A DNA stretch of 64,000 bases from Flaccisagitta enflata. Taxonomy: Eukaryota; Chaetognatha; Sagittoidea; Aphragmophora. The notes beneath the pieces are model-generated. The model made no database searches. It was given only the letters and a program-made list of their open reading frames with translations, and was not told the origin of the DNA. Of the stretch, positions 21,707 to 32,700 are shown one piece after another. The translations under genes and the position numbers were made by a program. The stretch spans positions 34,038,001 to 34,102,000 of the forward strand of contig OZ231126.1 of NCBI GenBank assembly GCA_965153355.1, given 5' to 3'. Each line of letters opens with the position of its first letter. The stretch's first letter is position 1.

Positions 21707-22038
21707 AGTTGCGGACACGCAACTCTAAAAGAGGCTTTGTCCGTCCGTTGGTCCGTTGGTCCGTTGGTCCGTCGGTCCGTCGGTCCGTCACACTCGAATT
21801 GTCATGCTCGAGTTAAAACGCGGAAAACGCGTATTTTGGATGCTGCAGCCGGTATTGTTTGTGTGTGAGTGTGTTGGAGGGTGGTTATAGGTGAATGGGT
21901 GGTGAGGAGATGATTTGGGGGTGATGGGTACTTATTTATCGTGATGGCAGGATCCGGAGCACTGTGTGGTTGGGGGTGTGGTTGGGATGAGGCTGGGGGT
22001 TGGACGTCCGCAACGATATTGTGAACCCGCGTCACTTG
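21707..22038 (+). mobile_element. Complete TRE copy, CACTTG-tail subfamily
   Basis: Head AGTTGCGGACACGCAACTC after TTTTT, AAAAGAGGCTTTGTCCGTCC, GGTCCGTT array, a long G/T-rich body with GGGGGTTGGACGTC, then GTCCGCAACGATATTGTGAA and CCCGCGTCACTTG. The tail word GTCCGCAAC complements the head word GTTGCGGAC. At 332 bp it is the longest member without foreign arrays. Confidence 0.9.
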
Positions 22039-22090
22039 TTTTCTCCACTTCCGTATTTTTCCCCTCCTATCTCCCTTGTTTGCCAACCTC

Positions 22091-22209
<119 letters not shown>

Positions 22210-22299
22210 AGAGGCAATCACAGAGGAGAGACTTTGCTCTCTCGTGTTCTCATTCTCGCTTCAGCGCGTGTCGGTGGAAACCCGCGACGTTAAATCCTG

Positions 22300-22720
22300 G
22301 CGACCGCTAATTTCATTTTCCGACTCCGCTTCCGCCGCCCCCCTCAGCCTCCACCAATATTTATTTCCTCGCCACCCTTTTCCTTCTGCCACCACTACTG
22401 CCCCTGGCCCCCTGCTTCCTACCGCCTCAACGGCTCCACTGCCAAGTGCCAACTCACTGTTTCCGCCCCCCCCTTTCTAAAACAAATGCCATTATCAAGT
22501 CTTACCCCACTTCCACCTCCATACCCAACTGCCAGCGCCATCGCCAGTTCCGCCACTTTCCTTCTGCCACTACCGCCATCTCCAACCTCTCTTTACAACC
22601 AACACCACCTACGAGCCGATACAACAGGTCCTTTGCCGTGAGTCCGTGACCGTTGCCATAACCACGACACCGCCATTTGTTTCACTACTGCTGCCACTGC
22701 CACGTCACCGCTGCTTTTTG
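22300..22720. other. Cryptic CCA/GCC-rich region
   Basis: C-rich on +, with scrambled CCACTG, GCCACC and CCTTCTGCC words (TTCCTTCTGCCACTACCGCC type repeats at 22380 and 22557). The + frames read Pro/Thr/Ser-rich but have no splice or start support. I treat this as cryptically simple DNA. Confidence 0.5.
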
Positions 22721-23046
22721 GGTTTTTTTCTTTTTCTTAAATTTACAGACAGAGACATAGAGTTGCACTTATTACTCTGTAATTTACGGTGATTTAATTG
22801 TGATGACGGGGTAATCATAGGGTGACAGGTAATTGTTATTTATGGTGGTGGGATCTGTGCCAGTAAGTTCCCGTGGGTGTCTGTTCATTTGCCCTCATTC
22901 ACACACCAGCATGCAGCGCCTGACCTCGCTCGCACGGGTGCGCCTGTCCTCGCTCGTTTGTACGCACGTGTGGGTCTCTTCCCTCTTTTGAATTATTTCT
23001 AGTCAGGAAAAAAAGAAATCTGCTCTTCGAACGCACAACCGCTATG

Positions 23047-23482
<436 letters not shown>

Positions 23483-23629
23483 AGTCGCGGACACGCGACT
23501 CTATAAGCCACTTTTCGGTCCGTCGGTCCGTCCGTCCGTCCGTCCGTCCGTCCGTAACAAAGTCCTTTTTTGTGGTTTTCCGCTCCTGCCCACCCGTCCG
23601 CGACTAATGCTGTCGTGTATACGGCCTTG
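23483..23629 (+). mobile_element. Complete compact TRE, GTCGCGGAC subtype
   Basis: Head AGTCGCGGACACGCGACTC after T8, TATAAGCCACTTTTCGG, a (CCGT)n array, TAACAAAGTCCTTTTTTGTGG, then CGCTCCTGCCCACCCGTCCG and the terminus GTATACGGCCTTG before TT. Tail word GTCCGCGAC complements head word GTCGCGGAC. Confidence 0.92.
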
Positions 23630-24147
23630 TTCTATTTCACCCTTGATTCTCCTCCTTCATTCCTTTCATTTTTTCCCTTTTCAGTTTATAAACATTCGTG
23701 ACCAAGTCAGCAAGGGTTCACGTCCATCGGTCTATAAATGTGTTCGTCTGTCGATTGGTAACGATTTGTCCATTTCATGACATTTATCCTGAGCCACTTT
23801 TGCTAATCCGTCCTTTTACATCATCACCCTTGTGCAATTGCAAGCGACGTTGAAAGCCGTGGGACTGGTCTTGTCCTTTGTACTTTGTATGTTGACTTAC
23901 TAAGTGAGAGGATGTGTGCGTCAGTTCGCTGTTCCGTCCGCAATGACATTTTCGGAAGATGTGATATTGTCAGAAAATGTGACTTATGAGCATTACACCA
24001 CCTGCATCTGTCCACCCACACAACTCCCCCTGACCATCCACATTCAAACCACTGAATAATGCTAACTAGTAGTTGCGTAGACTATTTACATTCTCTCCAG
24101 CGTACATGCGCAAAGTCCCGTGTTAGTTAGTCTGTCTTCCCAGTCCT
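23630..24147. other. No recognised feature
   Basis: Mixed composition with scattered GTCCGTC-like words but no TRE ends and no gene. Confidence 0.5.
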
Positions 24148-24514
24148 AAGCACGCGACTCTACAACCCGCTTTATCCGTCCGTCAGTCCATCAGTCTGTC
24201 GGTTGGTCCGTTAAACTTTATTTTTTTTATTTCTTTAAGTTGTTTTCAGTCATTTTAGCTCTTAAGAAGTCATTTTTAGTCATTCTAAGCCATTCTGAGT
24301 CATTTTAAGTCATATTAAGTCATATTGAGTCACTTAAGTCTATCAGATTATTTAGTCATTTAAGTCATTTTACATCATCTTATGCATTTTTAAGTCATTT
24401 TAAGTCATTTAATGTCATCCTGAATCATTTGATGTCATCCTGAGTCATTTAACGTCAATTGAAGCCATCTTAAGTTATTTATGTCCCGCACGGGACTTAT
24501 AGGTGTTGGCCTTG
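24148..24514 (+). mobile_element. TRE carrying a GTCATTTTAA array
   Basis: Head arm AGCACGCGACTCTACAACC, CGCTTTATCCGTCCGTCAGT, AAACTTTATTTTTTTTATTT, then about 25 imperfect GTCATTTTAA decamers (24250-24480). The tail GTCCCGCACGGGACTTATAG and GTGTTGGCCTTG precedes TTTT. The array occupies the position of the usual body, so it behaves as cargo. Confidence 0.8.
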
Positions 24515-24811
24515 TTTTAATTCAGTTTATTCTTCTCTCAAATTTTCGCGTGTGTCTCTCTTTGCTTCCATTTGCATATTTGTTTTGAATTGCGGCTGTT
24601 AATCTTCCATCCATTTGAAAATGAGAAATCCATGAAGGGGAATTCGAAATGACAAAATTCGCATTAGGCCAGACTTTTTTTCTTGCCAAAGTTTGAGATA
24701 ACGCTGCGCCTGCGCATCCACCAGTAACTTAGCAAATTGCAGTGCTTTCAGAGCGAATATCAGCAAACTCTACCCATGTGCTTTTAAGTTTTGCATTGAG
24801 TGAGAACCATC
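24515..24811. other. No recognised feature
   Basis: Unique-looking AT-rich spacer without a gene. Confidence 0.4.
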
Positions 24812-24813
24812 TA

Positions 24814-25359
24814 ACACCCCTTCCATAATTAGGCGAACTGGGATAAAAGGGCGCTGTTTAAGGGTTGATGAATACGAGTATGATCAATCAAACAATGTAA
24901 AACATCAACATCAGTCAATTTCATCAGCATAATGCAAAAGATGACTCAAAAATGTAAACGGATATCTCCTTATGAGCTCAATTACGCAAATTAGCGAAAG
25001 GTACCGTAAGGGCCTGCTCTGGCCATGATCTCAATTTGTCACCTTCTTTTCATGGGCTTTCGTCAGTTTATGCAGCTTTCCCTGCCCCTCCCTGCGCTAC
25101 TGACTCTCCGGCATCATTTTACCTCTTTACCCGATATATGGCGGTTTTTTTGGCATCCCATCTCAAAATGCTGGAAAGTATACATCTTCCCCTTTGAAAC
25201 ATTTTTCCCGTAGAAATCGGCCATAATCTGATGCTGCACTGCTGGTGAAAGACCCTCCATCTCCCGCAACATGCAGGAAAGTCCCCTATATCGCTTTACT
25301 GCATTTTTACCATCTATTTGGATCATTTTTTCCAGTTCGCTTAATTATGGAAGGGGTGT
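24814..25359 (-). mobile_element. TA-flanked deletion derivative of a Tc1/mariner-like transposon
   Basis: Terminal inverted repeats ACACCCCTTCCATAATTA(A/G)G, extending to about 28 bp (GCGAACTGG), lie at 24814-24841 and 25332-25359, each bordered by TA. The right part holds a minus-strand frame that starts close to the inverted repeat, as a transposase gene would. The length (546 bp) is too short for an intact element. Confidence 0.8.
25118..25326 (-). pseudogene. Putative transposase N-terminus, decayed
   Basis: From ATG at 25326 the minus strand is open for about 70 codons (MIQIDGKNAVKRYRGLSCML at the start, then QHFEMGCQKNRHISGKEVK), ending at TGA. A shifted frame further on (about 25085-25040) reads KLHKLTKAHEKKVTN, basic and plausible as a continuation, so a frameshift or deletion lies between. 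The position inside TA-flanked inverted repeats suggests a helix-turn-helix DNA-binding region of a Tc1/mariner-type transposase. No catalytic DDE part is present. Family assignment is inference; I did not search. Confidence 0.45.
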
Positions 25360-25945
25360 TATTTGGTAAAAAGATCAACTTTATGAATGAGGCACATTTA
25401 CTTTTTACCCGTTAAGACAACTGAACTCATGCCATTCAGTAGTCAGTACACACACCAGCCCAAATTCCAGCCTTCTCAAAATTTTTTTTGTTATAACCGC
25501 CCTCCCATACCGCTTGATAGATTTGGAACCAATCGCCAATCCTGCCATTGTCGGTGCACTTTTTCTTATGATAGGTCGTGTCGCTTGTGTTCGCCACTAA
25601 AATCTTGCAACAGTTTGATCCTTTAACAAAAGTTGAAAAACGCGCGCATGGTATGCCTCGCAACAGGGAAGCATGTCAGCAGGTTGCACTAATGCTGAGT
25701 CGCCGACCCAAGAATGAGGAAATATTTTTGAATATTCCTGTGGTTCGGGAAATTCCTTCTCTCGCGGTTTTGGTTCCATTTCATACGTCTCAAATTCCGT
25801 CGGGCGAATATCTTTTATTTTTTCGTTTTTGGTGCCTCCATGTGAGAGAGGAGTTCCCAAAACATAAGATAAAATGTAAAAACAAATCTGAAAATATTTT
25901 TGAAGAATGGTAATGGGGTCAAGAGGGCACCACGGCATAGGGTGG
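25360..25945. other. Balanced-composition region with open frames on both strands
   Basis: A + frame (25578-25913, 111 codons) and minus frames at 25436-25663 and 25597-25938 are open. Composition is unlike the surrounding AT-rich DNA. None shows a motif I recognise, and no acceptor/donor pair fits cleanly, so I do not call a gene. The region directly abuts the element at 24814-25359. Confidence 0.3.
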
Positions 25946-26488
25946 TTCGACGGGTGTGGGGTTGGTGAGCGTATGAAGCGTATGGAAACGCGTATGAGTT
26001 AGCTTGAGAAAAATCCTCCCTCCCACGATTTTAAACATCTTCAGTCATCCAAATTCAATTTTTAACGATTGAACCTAAAAAGTTATGAGGGGCTCCCTAA
26101 GGACCATTTCCCCGAGTGCTCTTTATATCGTATCGTACGTCTTAACCATCCATTAGTACTAAGATCTTCTCATCGCTTGCCAATTGCCATCGAGAATGTT
26201 ATTTCATTTTTTTTATTGTTTTTTTTTTTTTTGCCATTGCCGAATCAAGATCGAGGATTGTTCAAAAAAAGTTAATCTTCAATGTATGGTACCGAGGGAC
26301 CGATGAAACGACGGAGCAATTGGACCCGAGGGTCGTTCATATATATTCGGCGGCGAAAATATCAATCGCTGCTTGATTCATACAGATGCTCGGTTGGTTG
26401 GTCGATCGACTGGTCTGTTGGCGATGTTCATCATAAATTGACATTATGTTCATCATAAATTAACATTATGTTTTGTCATTTATTTTTA
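25946..26488. other. No recognised feature
   Basis: Spacer with a T13-type run near 26220, a direct repeat CATAAATT(G/A)ACATTATGTT around 26433-26470, and no gene. Confidence 0.5.
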
Positions 26489-26686
26489 AGTCGCTGGCTA
26501 AGCGACTCTTTATGAGGCTGTGTACCTTGGTCGGAAGGAAGATCCGTGACGCGAAACTAAGGATGGCGCGAAATCGGCTGAAATGCTGAATTTTAGCATC
26601 ACGGCCCCTGCCTACACGCATTACTGCCCCTGCACACACGAATTACTGCCCCTGCCCACCTGTCAGTGACCGTGTATACGGCCCTG
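26489..26686 (+). mobile_element. TRE copy, diverged head
   Basis: AGTCGCTGGCTAAGCGACTC after TTTTTA, TTTATGAGGCTGTGTACC, a degraded array, then a triplicated piece (CACGCATTACTGCCCCTGC / CACGAATTACTGCCCCTGCC) and GTGTATACGGCCCTG before TTT. Confidence 0.75.
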
Positions 26687-26788
26687 TTTCCTTACGCTCT
26701 CTTGTTGAGCTTTTCGGTTCCAACTCTGCCGCTGTCTCTCTACCTCTATCTCACTCCCATTACATTTTCTGTCTTCCTTTTCTTACGT

Positions 26789-26789
<1 letters not shown>

Positions 26790-26872
<83 letters not shown>
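26790..26872. repeat. (CTTT)n microsatellite
   Basis: About 21 units. Phe/Leu and Lys/Glu frames are artefacts. Confidence 0.97.
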
Positions 26873-26924
26873 TCGTTCTTTCATTGATTCTTCTTTTTTT
26901 CTTCCTTTCTTATTCTCCGTTTTT

Positions 26925-27131
26925 AGTTGCGGACACACAACTCTATAAGAGGCGTTGTCCGTCTGTTGATCCGTTGGTCCCTCCGTGGTGATCGAGTCGA
27001 AAAGGGGAAAAACGAGCGTTTTAGATCCAGTTTGTGTAGGTTTGTGTGTTGGATTGGGTGTTGGGGTGTGGATGGGGGTTGGATGCCCCTGCCCACCCGT
27101 CCGCAACGATATTGTGAGCCCGCGTCACTTG
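26925..27131 (+). mobile_element. Complete TRE copy, CACTTG-tail subfamily
   Basis: Head AGTTGCGGACACACAACTC after TTTTT, TATAAGAGGCGTTGTCCGTC, GTGGTGATCGAGTCGAAAAG, GGTTGGATGCCCCTGCCCAC, GTCCGCAACGATATTGTGAG, CCCGCGTCACTTG before TTT. Confidence 0.92.
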
Positions 27132-27154
27132 TTTCTCTGCAATTCGTGTGTTCT

Positions 27155-27302
27155 AGTCGCAGACACACGACTATATGGGCCACTTGGTCCGTCCGCGCGT
27201 TTTTCTCCTCGCCGCTCCTGCCAGAGTACTTGACTAGCCCCCTACGTATCTGCCCCTGCCCGCCCGTCCGCGACTGAAGAATGCCGATTATCCGGCCTTG
27301 TT
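27155..27302 (+). mobile_element. Complete TRE copy, GTCGCAGAC subtype
   Basis: Head AGTCGCAGACACACGACTA, TATGGGCCACTTGGTCCGTC, CGCCGCTCCTGCCAGAGTAC, CTGCCCGCCCGTCCGCGACT, GATTATCCGGCCTTG before TTTT. It starts only 24 bp after the previous TRE, so the two form a head-to-tail pair of different subfamilies. Confidence 0.88.
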
Positions 27303-27515
27303 TTCTCTATCGCTATAAATCTTTCTGATGAAGGCAATTTACTCGAGACACAAAGAAAATGATGCTTTTTTATTCTCTTTTTTTAATCTTCTTTTTTTTC
27401 TCTTTCCTTCTTTTAATTTCATCTACCCTTAATTTACCGCGATCCTAAGACACTGTTTGTTATTCAGGCGTTTCAGATAGAAAAAGAAATTCTTCTCGCT
27501 CAACGAATGGAGATG

Positions 27516-27720
<205 letters not shown>

Positions 27721-28203
27721 AACACATGCAGTTGGAACAACGAAAACATTACCTTAGACCGTAGACACATTGTATGAAACACTGAGACAGAAACCCGCAA
27801 AAAGGTTGAGACCGAGAATGAGACTGCTTAAATGATAGACGCGCAAGGACAGAAAAGTCGGACAGACAAGACGAACGGACCAGTAAATTTCACATCGTGT
27901 TAGGTAGGCGAACAGACAGATAAAAGGCAGAGAGGCAAAACCAAACATCAGGGGAAGGCGGGAAGCGGAAAGAAAGATCAGGACGCGGAGAAAAACAGTG
28001 GCATGGAAAGACGGAGATGAATAGAGACTCTTAAGTTAAAACGTTGGCCGTGGATGAAAGTTGCAGCGGCGGAAAAAGGGGAGACATTTTGAGAAACAAA
28101 TGGTGAGGAAGTTGAAAACATTGCCTGCCTTTTTTGGAAACGGAAACAAGGTCAAGGGATGGAAGACAGAGGGGAGACAGGAAGAAGTAGGAAGGCGAAA
28201 AAG
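27721..28203. other. Purine-rich spacer, no gene seen
   Basis: Scattered GACAGA and GGAAGG words, with no splice or repeat structure. Confidence 0.5.
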
Positions 28204-28265
28204 AGGAAGAGGAAAAAGAAAAAGAAAAAGAAAAAGAAAAAGAAAAAGAAAAAGAAAAAGAAAAG
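28204..28265. repeat. (AAAAAG)n hexamer microsatellite
   Basis: About nine perfect units. Poly-Lys and Phe/Ser frames are artefacts. Confidence 0.95.
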
Positions 28266-28289
28266 GAAAAAGACGGAGATGAAGATGAA

Positions 28290-28453
28290 CAAGGCCGGAT
28301 ACACGGCCAACACCAGTTGCGGACGGGTGGGCAGGGGCGGAAATGAGCATTTTCACTCTTTCCAATTAGATCACCACGGACCAATGGACCGACGGACTGA
28401 CGGACGGACAGACGGACGGACAAAGCCTCTTATAGAGTTGCGTGTCCGCAACT
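28290..28453 (-). mobile_element. Complete TRE copy, GTTGCGGAC subtype
   Basis: CAAGGCCGGATACACGGCCA, CCAGTTGCGGACGGGTGGGC, CTCTTTCCAATTAGATCACC, a GACGGACGGACAGACG array, AAAGCCTCTTATAGAGTTGC, GTGTCCGCAACT. It sits immediately downstream of the hexamer tract. Confidence 0.93.
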
Positions 28454-28561
28454 AAAAAGAATGGGAAAAGGAGAAGGTGAAGGAGCAAAGAGGAAGAACT
28501 AGAAGAATAATGGCATGAAGAAGAATAACAAGAAAACGAAATAAAGGAAAAAGAGAGAAAA

Positions 28562-28602
28562 CAAGGTCGGATACACGGTACCCTGGTAGGGGACGATTAG
28601 TA
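28562..28602 (-). repeat. TRE tail-end fragment at the edge of a large repeat
   Basis: CAAGGTCGGATACACGGTAC and CCTGGTAGGGGACGATTAG resemble the TRE CAAGGCCGGATACACGG end. The large repeat begins directly after it. The inverted partner at 41143-41938 is likewise bordered by TRE body sequence. Confidence 0.6.
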
Positions 28603-29284
28603 GCCCACTATAAAAACACGCTTTTTCATGGTGAGGCTCTCTATCCAAGGAATCTGGCTCAAAATCATGTATATAGATAGTCCATCACAAAAATTTGACC
28701 CTGGGGCTTCTCTAAAGTGTGCCCGCCACACCCCTCCTAATGCATAAGTGGTGGTGTTGTTTTTTTCAGATTGTCATATTTTACTCATCTTTGTACGCCT
28801 ATATCTCCTAAACGAATAAAGCTAGTGACCTCAATTTGGGCTCATTTTAAAGAGCTTTACTTACTCTTTAGAATGAGCCCAAGTTGAGATCATTAGCTTT
28901 ATCGGTTTAGGAGCAGTTATCTACCAAAGTTGATGTCTTTTTGGAGAAAATATTGATTTTTGTCACAACTTTGTAAGCTATTATCTCCTAAACGAATAAA
29001 GCTACTGACCTTAACTTGGGCTCATTATGGAGAGCTTTACTTACTCTTTAAAATAAGCCCAAGTTTAGGTCTGTAACTTTCTTTGTTAAGAAGCAGTTGT
29101 CTTACAAAGCTGATGTCTTCAAAATAGTAATTCTTCTCATTAAACTAAAATTCTATAACTTGTTTTTTTTCCTACCCCATTATAGTCATGTAATGCACTG
29201 GCTCATTGGTAATTGCCGTCTACTGTGAGGGTAGTCTATTTGATAGATAATGGGGGTTTGAGACCCATAGAGGGCCCCTAAAGA

Positions 29285-30100
29285 GCCCACATAGCTTCAA
29301 AAATGGTAAAAATGCCCCCAATACTGAAAAATTCTTTTTTTTTCAGCTTTGAGGTATCCCAGTGGTACACTGACTTATCAATTATTTCCATCTAGTGTGG
29401 CAGGAGATGAAGAGATGATTAATAGAGGGTTAGGACCCCTAGGGGCCCTTTGAAGAGCCCTTTAGGGCTCAAAAATGGCAAAAATGGCTCAAAGATTGAA
29501 AAATACTTACTTTTCTGCTGTGAAGCACCCCAGAAATAGTTCAACTCGTCAGTAATTCCCGTATAGCGTGTACATCCCTAGAGACTGGAATCTGGGCCTT
29601 GGAGCTGGGATTTGGGCCTTGAAAGTGGGATTTGGGCCTCAAGAGTGGGATTTGGACCTCAATATGTGTGAAAGCATAGGTCATCGACCCCTTTGAGGCC
29701 GCTGCCCAAAAAGAACATAAGATGATATTCTACTATTTTGGGGCCCTTTGGGGTCCTTAAGGAGGCCCCCAGGGGTCTTGATTTTCTGTAATAAACCTGT
29801 GCATATCCCACTACACAAGATAGGAATGACTGATGAGTCAAGACTACTACTAGGGTGCTTCAATGCAGAAAAGTAAGTATTTTTTCCGTCTTGGAACAAT
29901 TTTGGCTATTTTCGAGCCCTAAAGGGCCTTTCAAAGGCCCCCCAAGGGGTTCTAACCCTCTGTTAACCATTTGTTCATCTCCTGCCACACTAGATAGAAA
30001 TTACCAATGAGTCAGTGTACCACTAGGATACCTCAAGGCATAGATGAAGCATTTTTTTCAGTATTGAGGTCATCTTTACCATTATTGAGGCCATGTGGGC
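29285..30100. repeat. Palindromic insertion inside the large repeat
   Basis: Absent from the copy at 41143-41938. Left arm 29285-29570 (AGCCCACATAGCTTCAAAAA, GGCAGGAGATGAAGAGATGA) pairs with right arm of about 29800-30100 (TCATCTCCTGCCACACTAGA, AGGCCATGTGGGCT). The loop holds half an FB element (29580-29712). The arms are rich in GGGCCC words. Confidence 0.75.
29580..29712 (-). repeat. Half FB element
   Basis: Three units of TGGGATTTGGGCCTTGAAAG type followed by TGTGAAAGCATAGGTCATCG and CCCCTTTGAGGCCGCTGCCC, then AAAAAG. These match the right half of the FB at 35886-36405. The opposite arm is missing. Confidence 0.8.
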
Positions 30101-30223
30101 TCCTTGACAGTGGGTGGCATGCCTCATGGGTAAATGCTTTAGAGCAGTAAAAGCTTTACCACTGTAAAGTATTTACAGCGGTAAAATTTTTACTGCGGTA
30201 AAATCTCTACCGGACTCGAGAAC

Positions 30224-30726
30224 GCATTTAACAGAGCTTTTGCATTGTAAATCCGATACTTACCTTACATTGACGTCTTTATCGATTTCATTTCGATTTT
30301 CCTTAGTTTATAGGAAAAATCGAAAAATGAACAGCACCGAACAATAGCCCCAAAACCGATAACCAACAAACTGGCCTCAACCTGAAGACCAACCACCTAA
30401 CTCAGCACGACCCCACACCGCCACACGACTAACCACAACCAACCCGCAACCACAACCGGCCAAATGACCACATACACCGGGTAATCTGTGGCATCAACTA
30501 ATGAAATTTAGTTCCGATGTTGCTTGGGGTTTGCTTGTGGTTGATGTTATCATTTGTGTTTTAATGTAGTATTTAAACAATTCAACCCCAAGCATCACCA
30601 AACAAACCCAAACAGACCCCGGGGTTTAACCTCACTTCCATAGAATCAATTGAAACCAAAAGACCAAGAATAAACAAATAACGCGTTTGGATGCTTCGCA
30701 TAGGAAAAATTGGGAGTATCCCTTCG

Positions 30727-30728
<2 letters not shown>
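30224..30728. other. Spacer with a CA/AC-rich stretch
   Basis: Positions 30350-30480 are rich in ACC and AACC words. No gene is seen. Confidence 0.5.
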
Positions 30729-30818
<90 letters not shown>

Positions 30819-30890
30819 AAACACAAACACAAACACAAACGCAAACACACACACAAACACACACACAAACACACACACAAACACACACAG
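30729..30890. repeat. (CA)n with (ACAAAC)n-type tail
   Basis: About 85 bp of pure CA, then ACACAAACACAA and CGCAAACACACACAAACAC variants. His/Thr and Cys/Val frames are artefacts. Confidence 0.97.
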
Positions 30891-31365
30891 AATAGGATGC
30901 AAGAAACGATTGACAGAGTACCAAACATAATCTTTTACTGGAATAACTAATACAGAACGATTGTCACATTATAGATGGTAATATCACAATACATAAGACA
31001 CGCAAGTTTTCATCATCATCTCAAGCGGGGGGGGGGGGAAGAAGAGCGGAAATTCACATTTTCACACTTGATATACAATAACTTAATGATAACTCGATGA
31101 TTAGCTTGATGATTACTCAATAATCAACAGAATCCAAAACGATGTCGAACTTTTCCTTAGGCTTTCGGCAGTTGTTGAAAGTTGTAGGGATGGAATCATC
31201 ACTGAAAGCATAAGAGGAATAAGTAAATGAAATTGAGACAATGAGGATAGCAAATGATTCAAATGCACCAATTGGGTGCTTCACAAAGGTCGGGACTTTT
31301 TTTCACCCTTTTTATTATATCTGGAGTGACTAATATTAATACCATAAGCATTTTTGTTTTATTAA
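30891..31365. other. No recognised feature
   Basis: AT-rich spacer. ATTGGGTGCTTCACAAAGG near 31271 resembles the start of the palindrome at 43845. A G10 run lies at 31028. No gene seen. Confidence 0.5.
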
Positions 31366-31542
31366 CAAGGCCAGATACACGGCTACCCCAGTCGCGTATG
31401 GGTGGGCAGGGGCCGTGATTGAGGTCACCAGATCATTTGGGTAGGAGCAGTGGAGCCAAAAACCCAAAAAAGTAAAGTGTGATGGACGGACCAATAGATG
31501 GACGGACCGATAAAGCGGGGTGTAGTCGTGTAGCACGCAACT
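31366..31542 (-). mobile_element. Complete TRE copy, GTCGCGTGC type
   Basis: CAAGGCCAGATACACGGCTA, CCCCAGTCGCGTATGGGTGG, GAGGTCACCAGATCATTTGG, AAAAAGTAAAGTGTGATGGA, GATAAAGCGGGGTGTAGTCG, TGTAGCACGCAACT, then AAAAA. Confidence 0.92.
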
Positions 31543-31779
31543 AAAAACTTGCTCCAAAAACAAAATTTTTTGCAAGACATAAATTGCATATGACACACGG
31601 CGGTCTGCTACTCCGCATAAGCTAGGGGTGAGTGTCCAAAGACCTGAGTGGTGGAGAAGTGTTCCATGTCGCTTAGGGAACACAAATCACCCCTCCGTAA
31701 GTTTTTACTAAAGCAAATTTTTTGTCAAAATCACTTCCTCAATGGGAATGAAAATGACAGTTATTTGCTCAAAACGATC

Positions 31780-31863
31780 GAAATTTTTTAATCTTAAGAA
31801 AATCGTTTATCCTCTTCTAGTAACGCCATAATGCTGGGATTGGGCTCATTCGACGGCATTTTT
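31780..31863. repeat. Dispersed repeat half, partner of 37285-37372
   Basis: GCCATAATGCTGGGATTGGG and CTCATTCGACGGCATTTTT are the complement of 37296-37330. The homology resumes at 32210 on the other side of the TRE, which makes the TRE a datable insertion. Confidence 0.85.
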
Positions 31864-32209
31864 AGTCGCGTGCACGGACTCTACACCTTGGTCTGTCGGT
31901 CGGTCGATCCGTCGGTCGGTCCGTCCGTCCTGTAACGTTTCTAAATTTTCAACGTTTTTAAACATTTTTTAACATTTTTTAACATTTTTTAACATTTTTT
32001 AACATTTTTTAACATTCTTTAACATTTTTGAACATCTTTTAACATCTTTTAACATTTTTCAACATTTTCTAACATTTTTAATAATTTTTAACATTTTTAA
32101 ACATTTTTTAACATTTTTAACATTTCTTAACATTTCTTAACATTACAACATTTCGTAACATTTTGTTTGTCATTTCCAGACGCACGCGACTGTTGCCCTC
32201 TTGGGCTTG
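31864..32209 (+). mobile_element. TRE carrying an AACATTTTTT array
   Basis: Head AGTCGCGTGCACGGACTCTA, CACCTTGGTCTGTCGGTCGG, a CCGTCGGT array, then about 20 units of AACATTTTTT (31965-32160), and the tail CCAGACGCACGCGACTGTTG with CTCTTGGGCTTG. Both flanks match the uninterrupted sequence at 37285-37372 in inverted orientation, so the insertion limits are defined by an empty site. Confidence 0.93.
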
Positions 32210-32349
32210 TTTAAGTAGTTTCTCTGTGTCATTCCAATCGGTCAAACGATCAAACGATCAAAATTGAATTTTCATTTCAAAAATGGCAAAACAATTGTAT
32301 TCTTTTTTCATGGAGATTTCGATATATCTTCAACCGTTCCATGCAATGA

Positions 32350-32447
32350 AAAATTTAGTGATAGGTGGATGGACAGACAGACTGCAACTGACCGACAGGG
32401 CAGTCTACCAAAACGTGGCTCAAAAAGGCTGCTGTATGCATGCGACT
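32350..32447 (-). repeat. Degenerate TRE head half
   Basis: GGTGGATGGACAGACAGACT, CTACCAAAACGTGGCTC, AAAAAGGCTGCTGTATGCAT, GCGACTAAAAA. The tail side is lost. Confidence 0.55.
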
Positions 32448-32700
32448 AAAAACACAGTGGCATTGACGCAGACGTGTCGATTACTAAGCTGAGTATCTTT
32501 ACCAAAGATATGTGCTCACGGCGGAACGATTAACGGACAAAGACAATTTTGAGTGTGCAGACCCCGGACTGGTCAAGAAAGGTCCCATGGCATGTGAGGA
32601 ACATCAAACACCCGTTGGCAAATTAGTCTGAAGGCAAAAAATTGATTGCATGACACTTTCTTAATAGTGGGGAAATCTCAGTTTCCGATGTAATTTTTTT
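32448..32700. other. No recognised feature
   Basis: Spacer. The block GGTCAAGAAAGGTCCCATGG to CACCCGTTGGCAAATTA (about 32570-32625) recurs inverted at about 34685-34755, so a dispersed repeat is present. Confidence 0.5.

Larger units (their letters stand above)
28603..30223 (+). repeat. Large dispersed repeat, copy 1 (1.6 kb)
   Basis: Inverted relative to 41143-41938. Start CCCACTATAAAAACACGCTT matches the complement of 41920-41938, and the end GGTAAAATCTCTACCGG plus CTCGAG matches 41143-41165. It contains two internal stems of about 110 bp (28806-28915 and 28986-29095), each AAACGAATAAAGCTA…GAGCCCAAGTTGAG. It is longer than copy 2 because of the insertion at about 29285-30100. Confidence 0.85.

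Noticed and set aside
22300-22720. Pro/Thr/Ser-rich coding exon
   Set aside because: Composition is cryptic CCA/GCC repetition, frames on both strands are short and there is no splice support.
25436-25938. Protein-coding gene at 25.4-25.9 kb
   Set aside because: Open frames exist on both strands, none has a recognised motif or clean splice sites, and they overlap each other.
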